This document shows, one piece after another, positions 23,502-34,205 of a DNA stretch of 64,000 nucleotides. Location of the stretch: NCBI RefSeq assembly GCF_040712315.1, contig NC_134015.1, forward strand, positions 48,453,964 to 48,517,963. The letters run 5' to 3'. The notes under the pieces are model-generated. The model was given only the letters and a program-made list of their open reading frames with translations, was not told where the DNA came from and ran no database searches. The position numbers were made by a program, and so were the translations under genes. Source of the stretch: Castanea sativa. Lineage: Eukaryota > Streptophyta > Magnoliopsida > Fagales > Fagaceae. How positions within the stretch are numbered: position 1 is the first letter of the stretch; each line of letters opens with the position of its first letter.

Positions 23502-24400
23502 GCATGGAATGCTCTGACAGACACTCTTTCCCTCTCTCTCTCTAAATTTCTTGAATTTCGATTTAAGAGCCCAATAAGAGCTTTCTGTCTCTGCGTGTCT
23601 CTCAGTGTTTAAGACTCAGTTTGGGAATATGAGAGACGCAGCTTTTTGTAATTTTGGGGTCTTATGAGAGGAGTGAGCTGCAAAATTAGGGGCGAGAGTG
23701 GCACTCCGTGATCAAAAAAAGAGTCCACAGGTACAAGTGTTCTTAAGCTATGGGACCAGGATTAAAGTCCAAAGTTTTTTTTTGAGAGGGTTTGACGCAT
23801 ATATACTCGGACTTGGAGTAGGTTATAGTAAAACTTTTATTTTGTATAAAAAAATTAAATAAATAAATATAAATATAAATAAATAAAGCATAGTTTACAA
23901 TTTTTATAATGGTTTACATAGTTCATTGTGGTTTGTCCAAAACACTCAGCTCACCTTAAATTGATAGATCATTGTGGGTTGAGGACTCTTTTTTTCGCCT
24001 CACATGACACCACTTCATTGGCAACTCACGTCATATTAATATATTATTGATTTTTTGGATAAATCTCTTTAAATTCCAAAATAATTTTATATCTCATGGA
24101 TTAGGCTCATATAACCCACAAGATCCTTACTTCAAGAGGCGGATTCATGGTCCACATTTACTCTTCATCAATTGGGATCATAACCCCATGACATCATCAA
24201 TATTAACATATGGATCGGGCTTAAGTAATGAATCAAAGCTCACGACTCATATTATCTCTCTTACACTCATGGCAAGCAGCTTCTTCAACAGAAGCCCATA
24301 TTTACGCAAAATGATAACGAAACCCAAGATACGTCATCTCATTTTCGGCTTATGATCCAAGCTCATAAGTTTCTTTGGGGAAACTTTGGGAGTCGTGGTT
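23502..24400. other. 5' flank of the SUMO protease
   Basis: On - the DNA before the ATG at 23501 contains GA repeats (23523-23544) that probably belong to the 5' leader. Beyond 23800 it becomes AT-rich with TAAATAAATAAATATAAAT tandem units (23854-23886). The stretch 24040-24356 contains an open frame of 102 codons on + with no recognisable motif; it looks like repeat-derived sequence. Confidence 0.5.
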
Positions 24401-26900
24401 TGGAGAGCCAAGAGGTATGTTTAATAAAGCTCCAGCAGTTTAAAGTTGATAAAAAAAACATGTTGCTTGTGGTGTCTTTTCCAACTCCCTAAACTCTGAC
24501 GAGTCTGTGTGTAACGGGTAACATATGATAAGCATCTCTTATTACATAGCACTTAAAATGATAAAATTCTTCATTGCTCTTTTTCTAAAACTTAATATTT
24601 ATCATATGACAAATAGTCAATATCTCCAGCCATCTAAATGCTGAACAAATAACTATTCATTCAACCTCCAGCTGTTCCTATAAAAATTTAGAAACTTCAT
24701 TATATTATTCTACATAAACTATATTTCTACATAAACTACATTACTACTTTCAGCTAAAATTCAACTCAAACACATGGCCAAATCTGATTTGCTATATTTA
24801 ATCTCCAAATATATAGAATATTCATGATATCTCTAATACCCAGCTATTGTCTACCACAATCAGACCATATATTCCTCTGCCAGCTGCTAGAATAGAGCAT
24901 TAAATGCTCTTCTTGCTCACCAAGATTAAGTCACAATACAATGAGGCCTTGACTAAATTTCTAAAGCTTCATTAACTATCAACCAATCATTCTATTACTT
25001 ACTAAAAATGTGTTGTAATGGAACATTTGACCAAAAATACAAACACCCAAAAAAGGAAACATTTCCAACAAAACCCAGCAGTGTATTTAGCACTTAACAC
25101 CTGGCTAGAAGTGATATCATCAGCTATTTAATACTGAAATCCCAGCAATCAGCTGCTATACCCAAAATAACAAGATACCCTTAAAAGAGAACTTACCATC
25201 TTCATCCAAATCCATGCAATATCCATCCCAGCAGCCTAACATCTGACCTCATTTGTTTCTGCCACAAGCAACAGCTGTCTTATGATAACTGTAACAGCTG
25301 TCTTATGACAGCTGTGACAGATTTTCCTGACAACTGGGACAACCTTTTCAGAACAACTATGACATCTGACCCAGTAGCCTTAATATTACTGATTTTCCAC
25401 ATTTGACTAAAAACCAAAACCAACTAAAGAAACTATCTTTTTCTTGTTAAAATACTTTCCTTTTCTGCTACTCTTTCCCCAACAGCTATTACCCAAAACA
25501 GCAAGAACATCTTAAAGTTAAACATACCATTCTTGGCCAAATCCTAGGATGGATTTTCTGAAAATTCATTGTTGTTTGGGATAAATTTTGGCTGGGATTA
25601 TTTGCTAAAATACCCCCTTCAACTCAGTTATAAGGAGAACCCTTCATCAACACACAAAAGGAACAACAATGGGGAAGAACAATTCTCTCATAAACTTCTT
25701 TATTCTCTCTCCCTCTAATTATCTTCTTAAGCTCTTAATGAAGTTCTGAGCTTCTGAGTTTTAGTTTCCAAATTAGGAACTAAACTTTTCAGCCCTTAAC
25801 TCATAAATGCCCTTCATAAGCCCTTATCAATCTTCTAGCAAAAAATCCCAGTAGCATTACTAAACACACTACAAAACCAATACTTTCTTATGCTCATTCT
25901 CTCACTCTCCATATTCAGAAAATACATCTATCTTACTGCTCCTATCTCCAAATACTTAAACACATCTTCATACTCTTCTCTTACAAAATCTTTCCTCTTG
26001 GAAAGCAATCTCTACAACTTCTCCAGCAGTTATAATCTCAAATTTTTACTATCTTTAACCTCCATATCTCTCATACTTCCATATATCATACATATTATAA
26101 ATACTACATCCCACAAAACATCTATATCTTTTACTATCTCTACACTTTTCAAAAGATATCAAACACTCATACTAAAAACCCTTCTCATGGAAGACATAAA
26201 CTTCTAATACTAAAGCCCTTCTCTTAGAAGATACAAATATTCCTTATAAAAGCCCTTCTCACGGAAGACACAAATCTATCTTACGCAAAGTCCTCTTAGA
26301 AGGCATAAATAGTCCATACAAAAGCCCTTCTTATGGAAGGCAACACTATTTATAACTTCACAACAACTAAAAGAGCATTGTCAAGGGGAAACTCATTTAA
26401 GTGCATGATAAAAGAGACAAGCTTAACCAGCCTCTACACACAGCTGGACATACTTTCTCTTCCTCTAGTTGCACCCATTTTTCCCCCTCAATCTTAAAGA
26501 TATAATGGCAAACTGTCTCTAAATTGCTAGAGTCACTCTGTTGGAATACTGTCAACTCACTGATGCTATACAGCTAGAGCTGCAAACCATCAGAGATAAG
26601 TGACTTTACTTCCATATCTTTAAATTTACATCATTGAGTACATGATTACTTCACTTTTAAATACATATTACTTTATTTCAACTATTAATTAAAGCTATTA
26701 TATCAAACACATATTACATATTTATTCAACCATTATCGTGATTCTTAGAATTTGATTTTAATGGTTTTGTAGGCTTAAAAGTACGCCGGTAGCCGTTAGA
26801 CCACGTGACCTAATGTTAAGTTCCAGACGCAACTCCCCAAACAAACCTGAGCCTAGCAAGGTCACCCCTCCAAAGGACCACACATGGCTGAGCTCCAAAA
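24401..26900. repeat. Repeat-derived intergenic DNA, possibly LTR-like
   Basis: The stretch has no gene. It contains clustered CAGCTG words (ACAGCTGTCTTATGA twice at about 25271-25311), a promoter-like run at 25610-25660 (ACCCCCTTCAACTCAGTTAT then AAGGAGAACCC), and CT-rich leader-like sequence at 25680-25740. This order resembles the promoter half of an LTR, but I see no TG/CA ends, primer site or protein domain. Confidence 0.3.
26157..26350 (+). repeat. Degenerate minisatellite, five units of about 37 bp
   Basis: Five consecutive units begin AAARCCCTTCTCATGGAAGA or a variant, each followed by CAYAAAT and an AT-rich spacer. The CCTTCT...AGAAGG core inside each unit is itself a short palindrome. 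It is in intergenic DNA between the SUMO protease and the TIR element. Confidence 0.75.
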
Positions 26901-27031
26901 AAAGGCCCCCGAACACCATGTCATTTGGAGCGGTTTATAATTATGCAATTCAGTTGGTGTTAGTTTAGGGCCTTTTGTTCCCATTTTGAGCTAGTTTGGG
27001 TCAAGTCCAAAAAATATCTCTTTTTTTTGGT

Positions 27032-28368
27032 TGGTAATTAGACTTAACCCAGATGTGGTTAGACTGGTTTTGACTAAGCCACCTGTTGTTTAAAAATTGT
27101 CACTTAATCCACCTATACCCTCTATCAAGTCTCTGTAACCCACTTTAAGTTTTCACCGTTAAAAAATAAGGATAAATATGTCTTTTTGCTATCCTTTTAT
27201 GTCTCTCTCCTCCCTAAATATAAAAAACTTCGAAAAAAACACATAAATAAAGATCAAAACAATAGGTTTTTGTAAAAATCAACAACAAACATGGTTAAAA
27301 GAATCAACATGGTTTAAAAAAACTATGGAGCTTCTCAAATCCTAAATCATAATCATAGCCACTCAACACCACAAATTCTACAACCATCACAACCACCATT
27401 TGATCCCCTGCTACCCACAAGCAACCAAATCTAAACCCAAATCCACTAAAACAACCAAACCCCAAAATAGGAGAGAGAAAGTGAAAAAAGAGACAAAGTG
27501 ACACAGGGAGAGAGAGAGAGAGAGAGAGAGACAAAGACAAAAAGGAGTTAGGGTGGTGCTGTCGCAAAAGGTGGGGTGGGAATCTAGGAGATCGCCTTTA
27601 AAGGAGACTCACAAAGCCATGGAGATTTTGAGTTGAATGACCAAAGAGAGTCACACCACCATCTATGTCTAGATTTTTTCTTTACCACGACCGACAACCA
27701 ATCTTGGATCACCACACTCCAACAATGAATCCATCTTCCCCTTGATCGTGATCAAGCTCTCTGCATAATGAAATACCTCAACTGGTTCCTCAAGTCCTTG
27801 GATTTTAAACACTTTTGCTTGTCTTGTATATAGATCAAATAGGAAAATTTTGGTTTGAGTCTTTTCAGTTTGTGGGATTTGAGCTTGGATATTTGTTAGG
27901 AATCTTTGGTTTATAAGTTATTTTTCTCTCTATCTTGGATTTTTAGTTTTTTATGTTGGAGGATTTAATCATTTGGTATTTTTATTTTAGTAACTGTGGG
28001 TTTGGATGTGTGAGGGTGTGTTGGTGTCTGTATTTTGAGAATATTGGAATTGAAGAAGATCAAGGACAACAAGGAGAAGAAGGAACAGGGATTCAGCATA
28101 GGAAGTGAATAACATGATTGATTGTGATGTGTATCTAATTTTATGTCAATAAATCCTAGAAAAATGGTGTGAGAAAGTTTTTCTTGAGAGGTTTTTGATC
28201 CATTTTCTTTTATGTTTTGTGTTAAAATATGTTTTTCTAACGGTAGGGAAAAGGTGGGTAACGTCTCTCCAACATAAACTACCTTAAGTGGGTTAAGTGA
28301 CAATTTTTAAACCACAAGCGATTTAGTCAAAATCGGTCTAACCATAGGTGAATTAAGTCTAATTACCC
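27032..28368. mobile_element. Non-autonomous TIR transposon of about 1.34 kb with gene-like interior
   Basis: The left end GGTAATTAGACTTAACCC and the right end (reverse complement GGGTAATTAGACTTAATTC) open inverted repeats of at least 85 bp, sharing GGTTAGACYGRTTTTGACTA and TTTAAAAATTGTCACTTAA. The right-hand arm continues with CCCACTT...AAACTT-type homology. Inside are a CCACCA-rich strip, a (GA)12 run at 27508-27531 and CTTGGATT-type sequence, but no transposase. Both sides carry CTTTTTTT, possibly a target duplication, though low complexity prevents certainty. Confidence 0.8.
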
Positions 28369-28746
28369 TTTTTTTCTTTGTTTTGGACTGATTTAGAGTA
28401 GCCCATTAGTTTTTTAATTGTGAAAAGGCTTTTAGTTGTGAAAGTTTTTAGTAATTTTATTTTTTTAATTACTAAAAAGTATATATTAAATATATAAAAT
28501 ATAACATATATAGTATTAGGTACGTTGGGGGTGCAGCTTTTTTAATCGCATCGCAATTGCTCTTGCAAATGCAGTTTTTGCACCTCCACCATAATATTTG
28601 GTGTAGTGATCGCATTTGATGATCAATTTAAGTGAGGTCGTGTAGTTGAAGCGATTTTTTGTACACTCCTACCCTAAATTAAATAAAATCCATCAATGTT
28701 TCTATAAAATTAAAAAACAAAATTGAGCAATGTCACCCTTAAATAG
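28369..28746. other. AT-rich spacer, no gene
   Basis: Contains GGGGGTGCAGC and GCATCGCAATTGCTCTTGC blocks near 28528-28568 that look repeat-derived (short inverted TGCAA/TTGCA words), but I cannot delimit an element. Confidence 0.4.
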
Positions 28747-30565
28747 TGTAGACACCGCATTTTGTACCCGTCAATAAATTTTGGTCCCTAGTTCCAATGA
28801 TAAGCTTGAAGTACTGTTAACCAAGGGTAATTAAAGAGTTTACAATAGTTTGAAAGTAATCACAACTTAAAAGTGCTTAAATCACTTTGAAATTAATACT
28901 AAAAAATGATATTTGCTCACTGTTTAACCATGACTTTTGGTCCACAAAGAAGCTTTGTGTGAGGTTTGTTTCATTGAAAAGTAGACATCTTGTGCTTCAA
29001 TTTGAACATAAATTTTGCCTAATTAGGACTTATATCGAGTAAGTTATGACCATTTGAAGTTGAGCCAATTGTTCGGTCCAATTTTTTGGGTTTAAAACTT
29101 CATTTTAAGGGCTCAAAATATCATACTTTGATGTGGGCTAGCCCCTAGACCCTTGGAAATGTCCAAAGACCATTAAAAAGCCCTGAAAACCCTAATTTTA
29201 ACTTATAAATTCTCATATTATGTCTCCAATTAAAACCCTAACTAGAGAGAGTTATTTTTTGGCCTCCATCTTCTCTAAAACCCTAATTCTCTTTTCCAAA
29301 ACTCACACACAACCTCTTACCACGTTTTTTACAAATTAAAAACCTCTCTTTAGTTAGTTCTAAGGTAGAAACTAATTTTCTAACTTGATTTCTCAAAACC
29401 TTTATCAAAATCTCTTGTTTTTGAGTTGTGATTACTAACTATTGTTGTGTCCTTTTGATTATTCTTGTCCTCAATCTAATTTTTGTGTTGTAGGCACTGA
29501 GGGGCCGGCTAAACAACTTCAAATCTGTGATTCTAAAGCAAGGCGAGCTTTCTTTTTCATGGTTTCCCACTTTACTTGATATGATTCACATGATTTTCTT
29601 GATAGAGTTTCTCATTTTGTTATCTTTGATTTGTTTGATGATTTTAATTATGTTTGATATGTTTTAATATGATTTTAGGTTGTTTATAATCTGTTTTAGG
29701 TTGTTCTTATTTCATTATTTTGGTTTCATGAAAAGTATAACATGTATGTTTATTTTATGTAATTTAGTTTAATCGTTTGATTTTGTTTCTTGATTATTTA
29801 TTTATGTTGATGTTTGTTTGTATTTGCATCATGTTAGTTTAGTGTTTAGGGTTCTAACATGCTTGTTTGATCTCGCATGTTTATATCTTTGAATGATTAA
29901 ATTTATAAAAAAGTAAAAATTTTTGAATCTATGCTAAAGGATGCATATGCATTTTTTAGTATGCGTACACACCCTGAACCCAAATTAAGGCAAAATTTTG
30001 TTTTTTTTAAACTATTTTATTCACTTTTTAACATGTTATTTGATTCTCTTTGACTCTGATTTAGGTTAATTATTTATGTTTAATTATTAACCATGTTTAT
30101 TTGAAACTTTTTGCCATATTTAGTTTATATAATATCTTTTCCTTGTGTGGTTATATTTAATTGTCAACTTGCCATGTTTAACACGTTTAATTTATTTTGT
30201 TTGATTGTGTTTTATTTGTTTCCTTTTATATTGTGATGTGATATTTAACATGTTGTGTGTATTATTTCTTTAAGTGCCTGATGTATGTTTAAGTTAAGGA
30301 TTAGAGTTCTCTTAATAAACTCTTTAATTAAAAATGGCCTAGCAACACATAATGGAGGCCAGTCCACGAGCCGGGCAGTCTTAGGTGCCTAACACCTTCC
30401 CAAACCGTACCTAAACTCGGTACCCATAATCTTGTATGTGGACCCATGTATGTAAGTGATTGGCCCAAAAGGCCCAATATGGTTCCTAGGCCTAATTTAT
30501 GTGGCAACTTCACTTTTCTCTGTCACGGTCCACTCAGCCGGGGTGTACTCTCCTTTGCGCTCACA
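28747..30565 (+). mobile_element. Solo LTR, Tat/Ogre-type Ty3/gypsy
   Basis: The left edge TGTAGACACCGCATTTTGTA is a common start of Tat/Ogre LTRs; near the right end are GGTGCCTAACACCTTCCC, CACGGTCCACTCAGCCGGGG and a terminus CTCACA, also typical. About 1.8 kb, a long LTR as expected of this lineage. There is leader-like sequence at 29240-29330 (AAAACCCTAAT, CTCACACACAACC). No primer site or gag follows 30565, so this is a solo LTR. No matching 5-bp duplication is obvious, so the right boundary may be off by a few bases. Confidence 0.6.
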
Positions 30566-30875
30566 ACTATTGAAAATTAGCAACTAATTAATCTGAAAAC
30601 ACAATAGAATCTTCTTCTTTTTTTTAATATTCCACAACAAAATTACTATTACGAAAATACTCTTTCCTCAAGTTAGCAAACACCCAAAAATGCCCCCATT
30701 ACCAAATCCATCATTATATTTAATTTGATAATCTTTACCATACCCAACAAATCACATTTAAGTGTAGACAAGGTGAGGTATGGATCTTTACAATACCTGA
30801 AAGCTCCTAGTCACCAAGATGAATAAAAATTCTTTGTTTCACTTTTTTTTTTTTTTCACTTTATGCTTCACCAAT

Positions 30876-30963
30876 CATGGTATGCCCTATGTTTGATTTT
30901 TTTTAAAAACTATAGTAATTTTATAAGGAGATTTAAATAAACGTATGGCATACCATGATTTAA
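30876..30963. repeat. Short inverted repeat (hairpin)
   Basis: TCATGGTATGCCCTATGTTT at about 30877-30896 pairs with AAACGTATGGCATACCATGA at about 30940-30959, two mismatches over 20 bp. The spacer is AT-rich. It may be the edge of a small foldback element next to the dispersed repeat at 30971. Confidence 0.7.
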
Positions 30964-30970
30964 ATAAACC

Positions 30971-31134
30971 TATTGCATTTAGATTATGAATTCTTCAATT
31001 TTGTCAAAATACATTTGCTGAGAAATAACATTTGGTGTTGTGTTGAAATTCTTACTAAAAAGATATTATGCTGAAAAAAAATTGCATTTGGTTTTCACTG
31101 AATAATGCATTTTTTTCTCATTAAATAATAATGG
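30971..31134 (+). repeat. Dispersed repeat, inverted relative to 12838-12999
   Basis: Begins ACCTATTGCATTTAGATTAT and ends TTTTCTCATTAAATAATA; nearly colinear with the reverse complement of 12838-12999 over its whole length, about 18 kb away and outside the SUMO protease gene. Confidence 0.8.
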
Positions 31135-31284
31135 GTAAAGTATATATTCAATCCTTATCATTTACATCATATTTTAATTTGGTCTTTAATCTTTCACTTG
31201 TGTGAATTTAGTTTATAACATTTTAGTATTATGTCAATTGAATCCCTGTCGTTTTCTCTTAGTTGAGACTTTCTTTTTATATAT

Positions 31285-31467
31285 TTTATTTAATGTCATA
31301 ATTTTCTATTCATAACCAAAAATATTTGATAACACCTTTCGAATAGTTCACACATCACAGAAGATCATAGAGTAGTTTAAAAATCTATGACCTTCTGTGA
31401 TGCGTGAACTACATAAAAGGTGTTATAATAAAATTTGGTTATGAATATACAATTGTGACATTAAAAG
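31285..31467. repeat. Foldback hairpin with roughly 80-bp arms
   Basis: The left arm (TTTAATGTCATAATTTT, TATTCATAACC, TAACACCTTT, GTTCACACATCACAGAAG) is matched on the right by CTTCTGTGATGCGTGAAC, AAAGGTGTTATAA, GGTTATGAATA and TGTGACATTAAA. The loop is about 15 bp. Upstream, GGGTAAAGTATATATTC at about 31134 looks like the start of a larger MITE whose right end is missing. Confidence 0.8.
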
Positions 31468-32029
31468 AAAAAATCTCATCGCAAATGCGAAGCACGTGTA
31501 ATGAGGCTAGTGTGCCTGTGTGTGTATATATATATACATATAAACAATCCTTTCCAAGATCATTCCACACTTCAAGCTATGCACCAAATTGTTGTCTATG
31601 AAAAATTACTCAAACCTTTAAAAAGATCAAGACCTGCATGAAATTTGGTTTTAAGTGTATTTAAACTATTAGGAAGCCGAAATTTTGAGTTCATTCATTG
31701 AGAATATTTGCATAAGCATAGAAGGTAAAAGCATTATCCACTTTGTTGTCCTTATATCGTTCATCTAATAATGTTTCAATAATAACAATATCCATATGCT
31801 CAGTCTATTTTAGGCTTCATTTGAGAGTTTATAAGGAAATGGAATGGAATGAACATAAAGGAATGGCAAGGAATGGAATGAAATGAAATGTATTTAAGTA
31901 AGGGAAAAGAGTGGAAAAGAAAGGAATAGAATGAAATAAAATAAAATTAAAGGAATACAATAGTTTATTAAGTAACCTTATTTGGATGTTTAAAAATAAA
32001 GGAATATAACAGTTTATTAAGTAACCTTA

Positions 32030-33128
32030 TTTGGTAACACTTTTTATTTTTTTATTTTCAAAAACTTGTTTTTGGGAATTGTGGGGTACAGGAATTCCAG
32101 TAAGGTAATTGCGCCATGTGTCATACCCGTGGTCGAGGAGGACATTTATCCTGCCGAGAAGGCCACGCCCTCGGATTGTAATTTTACGTCAATAGCACGT
32201 CATCAGAGGAGGTCGTACTATACAGAAAGAGCTTCGGGGAAGGGGCTAGCACTGACATTTAATGCATCCCACCAAACCTCCTAGTTGCATTTATGTGGAG
32301 AAAACCCTAAACAGTGCTATCTTGGCTACCGCGACTCACAAAGAGATTGGGAAGGTGTCTGATGGGACATGCACTCGAGTAGTGGCTTGGATGGTCAATA
32401 GTTGGAGGGCCAAGATCATCTAAGGGGGCTATATAATGCAAGGAACCCTCCAGGGACCAGGGATCGAGAAGAGAGAGAAAAATACGGTAGCATTAGGAAC
32501 AAGACTTGTAACTAAAATTCAATATAAGCATATATATAAGATTAGTCTCCTCGGACCGTGTCGATGACGATTTACTTCATGCAAACCAATTGTATTCTTG
32601 TTTTCTTTTCATCTGAACTTACTATAGTCGTGTTCAGATTCATTAAAACCTAGTTTTCCAACCCACTATCCACAAATTCATTGTATTGGACTCTTTGGGC
32701 CTAAGTCTTTTTCCTTTTAGACTCGGGAATCAAATCTAGTCCTTATAGGAATATAAAGAAGAAATAATTTTTTTGTATTTTTGAAATAAAAAATATGTTT
32801 GATTAGTTGAAATTAAAAAAAAATAGTTTTTTCAATAAAAAAATAGAAAATACTAAAATATGTTATTATTAGGATTTGAACTTTAATGCTAACTCATTAA
32901 ATGAGACCGATTCATTAAATTAAATGCGTGTTTTCATTAAGTTTTGAAAATTATAAACTGAAAACAATCATTTGTATGTTTTTAGTTTCCTTCACAAATT
33001 GAGTTTTGAGAACATTTTTTGTTTTCTATCCATTTTGGGTTGCCAAACAAGTTTTTTAGTCTTAAAAATAGAAAACTGTTTTTGGAAACAAAAAATAAGA
33101 GGAAAAAACATTTACCAAACATACCCTA
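32030..33128. mobile_element. Second MITE-like element split by a solo LTR
   Basis: The left part, TTTGGTAACACTTTTTATTT then TTTTCAAAAACTTGTTTTTG, mirrors the right part, whose reverse complement reads GGTATGTTTGGTAAATG then TTTTTGTTTCCAAAAACAG. The halves are separated by the LTR at 32080-32747. Between 32753 and 33060 are AT-rich stretches including a short inverted TTGAAAATTATAAACTGAAAA-like core. No coding capacity. Confidence 0.5.
32080..32747 (+). mobile_element. Solo LTR (Ty3/gypsy) with 5-bp TSD GGAAT
   Basis: A 668-bp segment beginning TGTGGGGTACAGG and ending TAGTCCTTATA, bounded by GGAAT at 32075-32079 and 32748-32752. Its last 100 bp (CACAAATTCATTGTATTGGA then CTCTTTGGGCCTA) match the end of the LTR at 39291-40100 in the opposite orientation, so it comes from a related gypsy family. 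The terminal CA has become TA. GGCTATATAATGC at 32427-32439 is a TATA-box-like promoter. No internal region remains. Confidence 0.85.
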
Positions 33129-33490
33129 AGTAATCTTGTTTGAGAGTAACATAGAGAGAAATGAATGAAATCATTTTATTACAATATTACTATTAGATCT
33201 CTATTTTAAAATAAATTGCTAAATATATAGGGGTATTTTGGGAGTTTTAGTAAAAAATTCATTAAGTCTAATTTCATTCCCTCCAATTTCTCTCAATTTC
33301 GGGGGAATGAAAATTTGAGATTTTAAGGGAATAGAGAGGAATGATGTTCCCTCCTACCCATTACATTCCATCCACTTAAACTCTCAAATAAGGGAAATGA
33401 AGAATATTATAAAATTATTCTCTTCATTCATTTCCATTTCATTTCATTCACTTCTGTTCTATTTCATTCACTCCTCCCAAACGAGGGCTT

Positions 33491-33769
33491 AAAGTGTCAT
33501 TAGATTTAGCATATCTATTTTTTTTTTTAATATATAGAAATAACAGATCTATTGTTGTCTACTTTTATAGCTATTTTTCAAAAGCAGAATGTTAATATCA
33601 AAATAAAACCATCTATAATATGACTGATATTCATAGAATAATATAAATTAGTTAGATCAATCTAACAAGTATTATCTTCTAAAAAAAAATCTAACAAGTA
33701 TTAGATAAATAAAGAAATCCCATGAGAAAAATATTGCACAACCCAAGAAAGTGCATTTGCTTATAATAT

Positions 33770-33847
<78 letters not shown>

Positions 33848-33989
33848 ATTTTACAATATGATTTTTAACCCACTAGAAAATCCCATATTTATTACAACAA
33901 AAGATTTAAATCTACAATAACTTTTAAGTTCAACCACACGAAATACTACCAAAACCCCAAAAAGACAACAACATATTTTCAACAATAAT
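33491..33989. other. AT-rich spacer with long (TA)n tract
   Basis: Contains duplicated ATCTAACAAGTATTA words at 33660-33705 and about 80 bp of nearly pure TA repeat at 33764-33844. No coding signal. Confidence 0.7.
33764..33844. repeat. (TA)n microsatellite of about 80 bp
   Basis: One AA interruption near 33783, otherwise uninterrupted TA units. Such a tract readily extrudes cruciforms and varies in length. Confidence 0.97.
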
Positions 33990-34028
33990 TCTAATGTCAT
34001 GCTCTATGAGCTTAATGATCTTGCCACA

Positions 34029-34205
34029 TACTAGCTATTATATTATCTTGTAAGATTGCACCTAATCTACCATTAGCATCAATACCATTGGCAGTGTTCA
34101 CTTCTTCAAAATCTCTATCTCTATCCACAAGCTCTTGATCAACATCAACAATAAGATTTTGATTAGGATCGACACCATAAAAAAAATTATGTGAAATGCT
34201 AGGTT
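34029..34205 (-). pseudogene. C-terminal remnant of a PIF/Harbinger (ALP1-like) transposase
   Basis: Reading - from about 34205, an open frame encodes ISHNFFYGVDPNQNL, an acidic stretch with DVDQELVDRDRDFEEV, and LGAILQDNIASMWQDH before a stop at about 34008. The HNF motif, acidic middle and final IASMWxD resemble the tail of plant ALP1-like Harbinger nucleases (LHNFI ... HIAxxMW). Only about 65 residues remain; no DDE catalytic segment is present. It abuts the broken integrase end of the gypsy element at 34205/34206. Confidence 0.45.

Larger units (their letters stand above)
31811..33490. mobile_element. GGAATG-type non-autonomous element hosting nested insertions
   Basis: The left end GGCTTCATTTGAGAG then ATGGAATGGAATGAAC, GGAATGGAATGAAATG, and the right end, reverse-complemented, GCCCTCGTTTGGGAG then GTGAATGAAATAGAAC, form imperfect inverted termini rich in GGAATGAA words, a common plant MITE type. 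Its middle is occupied by a second element (32030-33128) and that in turn by a solo LTR. A 55-bp tandem duplication (AGTTTATTAAGTAACCTTAT twice at about 31959-32032) marks the left inner edge. Confidence 0.5.

Noticed and set aside
26157..26350. Regularly spaced repeat that could recall a CRISPR array
   Set aside because: Units are degenerate and directly adjacent, without unique spacers or cas genes, in a plant nuclear genome.
26770..26840. GCCGGTAGCCGTTAGACCACG stretch considered as a tRNA
   Set aside because: It does not fold into a cloverleaf with a GGTTCGAATCC-type T arm at the right distance; no tRNA gene was seen anywhere in the window.
27304..27567. 87-codon frame on - with (SL)n and a hydrophobic start that mimics a signal peptide
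   Set aside because: The SLSLSL run is the (GA)n microsatellite read in antisense inside a TIR element; no protein family resembles it.
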